Source of the DNA: Ephemerocybe angulata
Lineage: Eukaryota > Basidiomycota > Agaricomycetes > Agaricales > Psathyrellaceae
Reading direction: 5' to 3'
Assembly: GCA_013368325.1 (NCBI GenBank)
Contig: JAACJK010000002.1
Span: forward strand, 248,001 to 312,000
Length of the DNA stretch: 64,000 nt
In this document: positions 55,998 to 64,000 of the stretch, in pieces
Numbering within the stretch: the stretch's first letter is position 1
Layout of the letters: every line of letters starts with the position of its first letter
Notes under the pieces: generated by a model
What the model saw: only the letters and a program-made list of their open reading frames with translations
Databases searched by the model: none
Told to the model about the DNA's origin: nothing
Made by a program: the position numbers and the translations under genes

Positions 55998-57445
55998 ATG
56001 GCACCCACCGACCAAGACTACATCTCCAAAGATGACCTCTTCTCCGTTCTCGAATCGATGAAAATCACCCTTCCCCGCACGTCCAAAATGTCCGTCGAAG
56101 ACCTCTCGAAGCGCCTCCGCGAAGGCCTCAACGTCTCGCAGCGCGTAGAAGATCTGCTCTCAGGCGAGCCTCTCGACCCGAGGCAGCTGCAGCCCTGGAC
56201 GGACGTGGAGGGGCTGGTGCAACAGACTGCGGTCATGCAGCAGAGCCTCAAAAGCAACTTCGATCGGATGAGCACGATGGGGACGTCGAAGACCCCTGAA
56301 GAGCTCAAGGGGGAGACACTCCACCAGTTGCAGGACATTCTTCTTTGGCTGGGGTTCAGGTTTACTACGGGCGAGCGTAACCTTTACCTCGTTGGAAAGG
56401 AGACGGGCGATTGGGCTGTTGCTATTCGGGTACGCGAGTGTTCACTTGTGCTCTCATTCGGGAACTATTCAGGCGACTGACAATGCATTCTTAGATTCAT
56501 GGTGTATACGCTATGAACGAGAAAACGCCTGTATTCGTGTTGAGCCACCGCACAGTCACGTCCATCCCGAACAAAACCCTCGAGGAGCAACTTTCCGAAA
56601 TCTTCAACGCCCAACCCCGCTCAGGACAAGCCGTGGAAAGCGTCGCCCAACGCGCCTTCCTCCGTCTGCTCAGCATAAACGCAAAGCGGGTGTTGGCTGG
56701 GTATGAGCCGGACGGCACCGAGAACAAGAAGTACACAAAGAAGAAGTGGAAGCTGACTTTCGCCCTGCCCCTGGGCCCGCTCCCGATGGCCAAGGTCGGG
56801 AAACTCGCAGACGAGCACGGTTGTGACGTTTGTGGAAGTACCGAGAACGCGAGCCGGTGCGTTCAGTGTCTCAGCGCCATTTATTGCAGCCCTGGTATGC
56901 ACGGTCTACGCCCTATAATTTTCTCCCGACGATATAACTCACTGTGCACCCCGCGACGCGTTTCAGAATGCCAAAAGAGGGACTGGCCAAAACACAAGGA
57001 AGCCTGCCGTACCCTTCAAGGCGCTACCTGGACGACGATCGACTTTGGCGACAACCCCTCCTCGCCCATCGACGGACTGAACACCGGGTACATGTCGTTG
57101 ATGAACGTCCACGAATCTTGGGAGCATGGCTCCTCAAGCGCCAACAAGGCCCCCCAGCCCATCGGAGCTAACGTACCAAAGAACGTCCACGGGGAGAAGA
57201 TGTTCTTGGTCAAATTTCAGGCGCCAATGGGCGGGCCAGGTTATAGGCCGTCGAGCATGATGCTCTACGACAGGCAGCGCAGCTTCACGATCCATTGGAA
57301 GCGGAGTGGGGACCCAGCTGCGTTCGTCGTCGCTGAAAGGGCGATGGGGGACTATCCGAAGATGTATAGATGGGCGAAGCGTACCGGCAACCGCACAATG
57401 AGTGTTTGCTTCGAGAGGGCGCCCAAGGAGAATCCGCCCTGGTAG
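55998..57445 (+). CDS. MYND-finger protein with DUF-like N-terminal region
   Basis: Three exons (55998-56429, 56495-56894, 56967-57445) give 436 residues. The start MAPTDQDYISKDDLFSVLE follows a short leader. The N-terminal 250 residues are mixed helical (LPRTSKMSVEDLSKRLREGLNVS, LHQLQDILLWLGFRFTTGERNLYLVGK) with no known catalytic motif. The MYND finger is at about residues 275-310 (CDVCGSTENASRCVQCLSAIYCSPECQKRDWPKHKEAC), with all Cys/His ligands, split by the second intron. The C-terminal domain has FLVKFQAPMGGP and SFTIHWKRSGDP. It is single-copy here, unrelated in its non-finger parts to the cluster at 0-14 kb, and shows no defects. Confidence 0.85.
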
Positions 57446-57652
57446 AGACTCTAATAGGCAAACGTATCATAAGGCTAATGCACAGTCTTAAAGCTTGGAT
57501 ACAGGAAGGACACATGTAATTGTACGAATAAGGATACAGACAGAATAATGATGATGCGCATGGTGATACAAATGCAAGGGAATCCCGATCGATGTCCAAC
57601 AGAATGTCATAAACGAGTCTGAATCATACCACCCTAACGTTCACGCTCACTA

Positions 57653-60600
57653 TCAAGGAGATTGAGACATAGTGCACGATAGCGACGGCAGCGTCACTTT
57701 CCTGCCAAGCTTCACATCCCTCTCCGCGCCTTCCCGCAACTCGTTACTCCTCGCCCAGTTGATCCTCGGATCCAAGCCTTCCTCCTCCTCGTCAAACGCG
57801 AGCACAGTAGCTTCCGCCGCCAAAGGTGCGGAGGGCCTATCCTCCTTCTTCACAGCCACCCCACTCAGACTCGAACCTGGAGCCACAACACTGTCCCCCG
57901 ATCGAAGGAGGCTCAGATCTCCCAACTTTCCTGGGCGTCGAAATGGCCCAGGTCCCTTCCTGTAATGCCCGTACTTCTTCACCAGCCTCGCATGGTTTTT
58001 GAGAGCATCGGGTGGGACATCGTTAGGATGCATGTGCGCCGAGTACTTCTCCAGACTCTCGATATACAGAAGTTTGCCATTGATCCTGTCTTCCTTCGTA
58101 ACTTCTCGGCCACCATAAGGTCGAGTCTCTATCAATCCTCCAGGCGCGGTCAAAGCTGGCGAGAGCGTTTCCGCTTGTTTTTCCTTTGTCTCCTTTGACG
58201 CGGACACAGAGGGACCTTCAGAACGTGCTACATCGCGTCTTTGGACACCCGGCGTAGTGCTCTTCTTCTTCTTCGCCGAAGGGCTACCGTGATCGCCTTG
58301 TGCTAGGCTGGATGGGCCTGGGGATCGAGGACGTTTCAAGGTAGCTGGGGTCGTCGCTTTGACACCTTCTCCACCTCCAAACGACGCTGATGGTGCTTCG
58401 TCTCTTTCTTTTTTCAAAGAAACACGAGGCTGGATGACTGTATTCGAGGTGGCAGGAGTGGGAGCAGACATCGATAGTGAGAATGAAGAGGAGAGACGCG
58501 ACAACGGCTTGGTGGTCGAATCGAGACGAGAGTGGAACCCGGACCTATTAACATTTCGCGTTTTGGTTGGCGGAGTCGCCACTGCCGCAGAGCGTTGAGC
58601 AACCGGAGACACAGCGGACGTTGTACTCATCATCTCTTTGTGGAACAAGGCTTTCTCGGGTATAGGTGACGAGCTGAGTTGGATGGGGGAGGCGAGTGAA
58701 CCGGAGGAGTGGGCCGTGACATCGATCACCGTTGCCGAGGTCGAAGCCACTGGGTGCACGCGTCGGCGGGTAGGTAGTTCATGTCTCGAGGGTGGTCTTT
58801 TCCGGGCCAATGGGCTGACGGGCCCCAGCATCGCTGTAGGTCGATCCCGGGTTGGAGTCGCAGAAGGCGTTGGCATGTTCATTCTCCAAGACCCATCTTT
58901 ACCCAACACCCCCTTACGCGCCGATCCCTCCATCCGCTTCGGTGGACTCCCTACCGGTTTGTCGACCACCATGTTCTCGTCCTGGTGGATACCAGCGAGA
59001 AGGTCTTGGCTGGTGACCGACTGTGAGGTTGGGGAGGAAGGCCAGCCTAGTATGTTCTCCTTTTCATCGACACCCGCAAGGTCGGCGAAGAGGAAATGCG
59101 CAGTTCGCCCTCGCTCGTAGTCATCATCGTCTGTATCCTCGTCACTGGCCGGTTCAGGGGGGGCTTCCCTAGGGATAGAATCCTTGCGCTTCGGCTTGTT
59201 GATAGCTGAAGCTACAACGGCAACGGGGCTACTCTCTTTCTCTGGGGATGTCGGGGCAGACCCAATTCCAAGAAGCCTATCGACGATAGCGTTTTCCTCT
59301 GGCCCCAGGTACGAACGGAGGATCTCCACTTTCTTCAAAAGCTTCCCGCCGTCGGCCCACCGTTTCGCCACGTCCTCTGCTCCATCGCCGACAAGGTTCT
59401 TCAGCGCGACGTCCCCGTCGTCCTTAGCTGCTTCGGCGAGCTTGGCGATACCTCTGCTTTCCACATGACTCGTACCGGGGCCCTTGCTTGAGGGATGCAG
59501 GCAGTCAGCGAACATTTTGTCGATACACGCCCAGTCAAGCCCCTGGAGTCGAGGTTCGAGTGTATTCGGGACGACAACTTTAGGCCGGAAGAGGGACACG
59601 AATTGTTGGAGTTCTGGTAACGGCGAATGGCGAGAGAGTGGGACGAGCTAAGCTGCGTCAGTTTGGTATTCAATTGATTAGCGAAATGGGCTTACCAGGT
59701 TGTTGACGGTCTCGCCTCTTTGCAGCTGAGCCTTGGTATTGGTGAAATACGCCATCCAGCCGGATACATCCATTGTAACAGGGTTCACATATACAACACG
59801 CTTCCCAAGCGTGCTCGTCGTGTTGGTATATACACCAGGTTCGTTATCGACAGTAACGTGTCGGCAGCGGTCAAATCGTTCACAAGCGTGGAATCGTGTC
59901 GAAGAGGCGTCTTGGGTCGTTATAAGTCGTAGATAAGGATCGGAAAGGCGTTGGAAAATGGCGTGCTTGTATCTGTCGACATGGATCTGTTTCGGAGTTA
60001 GGCGGGCGTCGCAGATAATATGAACAAATGACTCGCCTTGCTCTGGAAGGCCTTGGCGACGGCCTTCAGGACGTCCTCGTAGCCCCAAGTCCAGGTATTG
60101 AGGAAGAAGTTGGCAGATTGGGGGAATAGCTCCATGAGTTCCACAAGTCCGGACGTAGCAGCAGCCTTGGTTGGAACTTGAGCAGGCGAGAGGACGCAAG
60201 CGGTATCCAGGAATATAGCTTCCAATGTTTTGTTGATCGGGCCCTGCCTCTCGGAGTAGAGATACGGTTGCAGGAAGGGGTTCCTCGTCAGGGACTCGAG
60301 AAACCAAGGTTCTGCCCGGAAGTCGCCAGTGTGCAATACTGCCCCCTTATCGCCTTCGACGAGAAACATGACAGCCCCGGGACAGTGGTTTGCATCTAGC
60401 AGCGTTATAGTTACACTCTCATTCCCGGATAGTTCGACCTCGGTTGGACAATGTAGCGGCAGAGTTTTCTATAGGCATATTAGAAGGTATTCTGCTATAT
60501 ATATGTGAAGTCGTCCTTACCAGAAGATCCCTAGAGCCAGTGTAGTACTTCGATCCATTGGAGTGCACCAGGGGGTCCACCTTTAAGTGCGAATATGTCC

Positions 60601-60859
60601 GCACATTCTGCACCCTCAACTCCAGCTCGCGATTTTGACGTTCGGCGTAGACTTCATGCTTCAGGAGCATCTCCTTAGCATCCTCCGAGCAGTATACGGT
60701 ATATCCGAATGATTTTGCGGAAAGGCCATTTATATGGTCGCTATGCGTATGGCTGAGAAGATGCAGAAGAGGCGCCGGTTGTACATTCGTCGAGCCAAAG
60801 TCGTCAATGCGTATTCGGTATGGTGGAATGCATGCATTGTAGGGCGTGCCCGTAGGCAT
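57653..60859 (-). CDS. SNM1/Artemis-type DNA-repair nuclease (metallo-beta-lactamase/beta-CASP) with long disordered tail
   Basis: Starts MPTGTPYNACIPPYRIRIDDF at 60859 and ends at 57653, with about four introns. The metal site HTHSDHINGL (HxHxDH) is near residue 37. ANHCPGAVMFLVEG and GAVLHTGDFRAEP follow, then ATKAFQSK/IHVDRYKHAIFQ and the beta-CASP segment up to LVPLSRHSPLPELQQFVSLFRPKVVVPNT. The C-terminal 600 residues are Ser/Pro/Lys/Asp-rich and probably disordered (KRPRSPGPSS, KKKKST). Family enzymes (yeast Pso2, human SNM1A and Artemis) are 5' exonucleases or hairpin-opening nucleases for crosslink repair and end joining. The direct start at the nuclease domain without a zinc finger is more Artemis-like than Pso2-like. 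It shares a 257-nt divergent promoter with the FunK1 kinase gene. Confidence 0.9.
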
Positions 60860-61116
60860 CTAGGCGTTGGCCAAAGGGCGTTGCTCGCCGTTCGCAACGA
60901 TGATCAGAGTTCAAGTCAAGTTTCAGCCTTTCCCCGGTTCCGGGCCCGGCAACTATTGTTGTGACAATGTTACTACACAGCGCACGTGCGCCGTGTTTTG
61001 ATCGTCACACATTGACGTCACGCGGCGCTTAACGGTCTGACTTCCATCCATTGGTTCGACCGCCACCACCATCACCACCACCACGCCATCGTAATCCTGG
61101 ATTCGCTCCTTCAAGA
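60860..61116. promoter_or_regulatory. Divergent promoter with TGACGTCA and CACGTG palindromes
   Basis: Between the nuclease (-) and kinase (+) starts lie a perfect TGACGTCA at 61013-61020 (the CRE/ATF-type bZIP site) and GCACGTGC around 60982-60989 (a bHLH E-box/bZIP core). Whether they act on one or both genes cannot be told. Confidence 0.45.
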
Positions 61117-63670
61117 ATGATGTTGGCACCTGTATACAAGAAATACTATGCTCGCACGTACTCTTCAGATGAAGACGCAGGATCCGATGGCTCCGAAAGC
61201 TCTTCTGAATTCTCATCGTACTCTTCCCCATCTGCGTCACGTTGGAACTCAACGTCGACCAGCTCCTCGGGGTCGTCTTCTGACGAATCTCTATCAGAGA
61301 AAGACCTCGAGCTTGCGTCTCTGAAGGCTGCCTTCGTCCTGGAGTTTGGCGAAACCGTGCACGTCACCGAAGACGCCTGGGTCCATTCTCTTTACGGAGG
61401 GGTAGTCAGCCAGAGGGAACTAGAGGACTTCTTCGAAGGCGGTTCCTCCGGATACAAACTGGACAAAGCAGGGAATGGACGTTGGCGTGGACTACAGGAA
61501 GCACCTCGCCAACACGATCTCTGCACCCGTTTTTCCTCAGTGATCGCCAGGATAGTGAATACATTCAACAGGCCTCTTGAGGGAATGACGCGCGAAATTG
61601 TGAACTCAAGCCGTGCGGACCGTCTTGGCGATGAGCTCAAGGGGAGATGCCCTGACATATCCATCAAGGCCACCGGTCCCTCTTTCGAAGCACCCGAGAC
61701 TTCAGACGAATATGCCCCTGGAGTCGGCTACTCCAACGTCGCATCAGTAATCGACGTATCCTTTGACCAGGGTGGAGATAACGCTGAGGAAGCAGCCCAG
61801 CATGCGGCATATTGCAGGTTCGTTTTTCCGCGTGTCTTTGTTTGAGCCGTTATTGATAAATTTGAAGACAAATATTCCTTGCGCAACCCAACCGCAACTT
61901 CACACGCTCACTCATTGCGACCCCCGACGGCGTTCGACTTATTCATTACGACCGCAGTGGCGTCTACATTACCCCCTACTTCGACATCCACCAACACCCT
62001 TACACTTTCATTCGCCTTGTTCTAGGACTCAGCTCGAACGTCGAAGAGGTTCTTGGTCTTGATTCTACTGTCCAATGGTCCATCGATGAGTCCACCGGGA
62101 AGAGGACTCATGGAACCATTATTAGCAGTGTCGATGCTAACTATCAACCTATCATTTACCATCTAAAGGCAAACGAGGCACCGTTTGTCCGACCCGGCAT
62201 TTGTGGGCGAGGCACTACATCTTGGCATGCGTACGACCCTGTCACTGGACACCGAGTGCTCATCAAGGATACATGGCGAGCTTCAAGCAAGCGACCTGAA
62301 GCCGAATTTCTCGAAGCCGCCAAAGGCATCCCTGGTGTTGTGCAGATGATCGCATTCCAAGATTGGCTTGCTGAGACCAAGGACTACCGCCCCGAAGGTT
62401 TTGGCGGGAAGGACTTTGAATCCCGTACGAAGTCCCGTGTCGTTCTGGAGCATTATGGTCTCTCGATCGAGCATTTCACTTCCCGTTTTCAAGTCATTTC
62501 AGCTATTCGAGACGCACTTGAGGGTGAATGGTTTCGACTCCATTGCATATGATGTGCGCTAATTCCGACCCTCAGGTCACCGAAAACTACTTCGGAAGTT
62601 TGTCTTGCACCGGAATGTCACCACCCAGAACATCTTGTTTGGCGCTCCTGGCGCACCCGTCGGCTCGCGTGGCATCCTCATCGACCTCGATCTAGCCATA
62701 TGGACTGACACCCCATCTTCCGAACTCCAAGCTCATTGGCGAACGGTAAGTTATGCTCTATATAAACCTCCCTGGTGCTATTTCCTGAATTATCGGCTAG
62801 GGTGATCCCAGGTTTCAGTCGCTTGCAGTTCTGCGGAGCGTGGGGCTCGAGTGCTCCCCCATTCCAACCTTCCTTGACGACCTCGAAGCGTTTTTCTATG
62901 TCCTCTCTCACATTATCCTCCTATTCAAAAGACCCGGAGTCCGAAACGAGAAAGTGGATAAGATAATTTCTCGCTGGGATCATGACAGCCCGAAGGATGT
63001 CGCTGCCTCCAAAATAGGCTTCGCGGCCGACGGTTGGTGCACTTCGCGTTGGTGGGGCAAAGCATCCGAAGATCTCATTAGAGGATTCCAACGTATCATT
63101 CGGTCGATTCACGTCGAGAAGAGTCCAATCACGCACGCGATCGCATACGACCTTCAAAAGAAGCGGGATCTACTCGAAGCGGTAGGGAAGGAGACTGCGG
63201 TTGAGGATTGGTACGCCAAGGTCCTCAAATTATTCGACGACGCGCTTTTGGCTATAGACCGAGAAGATCGTGAAGCCGCTGAGCTGGTGCAGACACCACC
63301 TGTCGAGATTCTTGGGAACGCCAGCGCCCCTCTTCCCGATGAGCAGGATGCACCGACGACATCTCAGAGAAACTTAAAGCGTCGGTTGGATGGCTCTCAT
63401 CCCGACGCTCCCACGCCAAAGCGAAGCAATGCACCTCCTGAACAGGACCCCCCTATATGCGGCAAGAGGTCCGATCCAAAACCCCCTTTTTTCCGCCTTT
63501 TCGTACACACGGTTTTTGCCCATTTCCGTCCCCATAAATATCAGGACCTCTGGTATTTGCCCCTTTGCGTACACACTTCGGATCGTTCATCAAAAGACGA
63601 GAGCCTTCACTGCAGGGACCGTAGGCGAATGAAGTGCGTACAATATACCTTGACGACCCAGATAATATAG
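61117..63670 (+). CDS. FunK1-type protein kinase-like protein, HRD aspartate replaced by Asn, 3' end altered by a MITE
   Basis: Four exons (61117-61817, 61868-62523, 62576-62745, 62801-63670) give 798 residues as read. The start MMLAPVYKKYYARTYSSDED precedes an acidic Ser-rich stretch (residues 15-65). Then come GETVHVTEDAWVHSLYGG, RSLIATPDGVRLIHYDRSGVY, PFVRPGICGRGTTSWHAYDPVTGHRVLIKDTWR, VVLEHYGLSIEHFTSRFQ, VLHRNVTTQNILF, GILIDLDLAIW, HWRTGDPRFQSLAVLRS and LDDLEAFFYVLSHIIL. The block order is that of fungal FunK1 kinases. The catalytic loop reads HRN rather than HRD (codon AAT at 62614-62616), so it may be inactive. The 507-bp MITE supplies the last roughly 75 residues. Without it, the frame would end EPGTI within a few codons. 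Confidence 0.82.
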
Positions 63671-63950
63671 GCTTAAGCAGGTGGAGCCTTCAGATATGGC
63701 TTAACAAATATAAATTCCTTGGATGGCATGGGTGGTGACTGACTTGGGCGCGGAGCAAGGGAGAGGGTAGCTTTTTCGTACACATATGGATCAGACGTGG
63801 CTCCGACTGGGCTGAATTCGACACATAAATTATCGGACGTGAAGCCAAATTTTCCGCTTTCTGTACACATAAATATCGTAGGATCGGTCAAAATGGACAC
63901 TTTTTCGTACACATTAGGATCGGACTATATAGAGGATATACCAGGGTCCT
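63444..63950. mobile_element. MITE with 8-bp target duplication TCCTGAAC, inside the kinase gene
   Basis: The ends are AGGACCCCCCTATAT (left) and AGGACCCTGGTATAT (right, opposite strand), with the inverted repeat extending to GTCCGATCC. TCCTGAAC is duplicated at 63436-63443 and 63951-63958. The interior repeats TTCGTACACA-like and GATCGG-like words in both orientations. No transposase. It shares the AGGACCC tip and 8-bp TCCT.... target duplication with the element at 11208-11502, so both may be moved by the same transposase type (hAT, P or KDZ-like). Confidence 0.85.
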
Positions 63951-64000
63951 TCCTGAACCCGGGACGATCTGACGAGACCACCGCTCCCTTTCTAGAACGT

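Noticed and set aside
1..64000. CRISPR arrays, prokaryote-like defence clusters, viral or plasmid genes
   Set aside because: None is visible; introns and protein families are consistently basidiomycete.

Overview
The window looks like nuclear DNA of a basidiomycete fungus, most likely a mushroom-forming agaricomycete. The reasons are many short introns (about 50-75 nt, GT-AG plus one GC-AG), a class I hydrophobin, a FunK1-type fungal kinase, a DUF6533-like multi-pass membrane protein, a DUF6699-like protein, and expanded MYND-finger and F-box families. All assignments come from reading the translated sequence; no database search was possible.

Layout. 0.25-14 kb is a cluster of five MYND-finger family genes: a frameshifted relic, one copy of a different subfamily, one copy split by a 1.4-kb inverted-repeat element, one copy with a 237-bp MITE inside a coding exon, and one intact copy. 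14.2-19.6 kb holds an ER protein disulfide isomerase ending in KDEL, a DUF6533-like membrane protein and deoxyribose-phosphate aldolase. 19.9-25 kb holds one F-box gene and two members (types B and A) of an intronless F-box family. 25.8-39 kb holds a class I hydrophobin, the mitochondrial glycine-cleavage T protein, coronin, a WrbA-type quinone oxidoreductase, tRNA-Ile(AAU), a DUF6699-like gene and an aryl-alcohol-dehydrogenase-type aldo-keto reductase. 40-44.3 kb is an NTO1/BRPF chromatin reader (PHD, zinc knuckle, PHD, bromodomain, PWWP). 44.5-55.7 kb is a run of five more copies of the F-box family. 56-64 kb holds another MYND protein, an SNM1/Artemis-type nuclease and a FunK1 kinase whose last codons were hit by a MITE.

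The core metabolic, cytoskeletal and chromatin genes look intact and conserved. The novelty lies in the accessory families. Several MITE-like elements have clean terminal inverted repeats and, for three of them, clear target-site duplications. They caught the MYND and FunK1 genes in the act of disruption or remodelling. The F-box A-B gene pair exists twice as an inverted duplication with arms about 27 kb apart, together with extra tandem copies and a duplicated hydrophobin 3' flank. I saw no CRISPR array, antiphage-like system, plasmid or virus.
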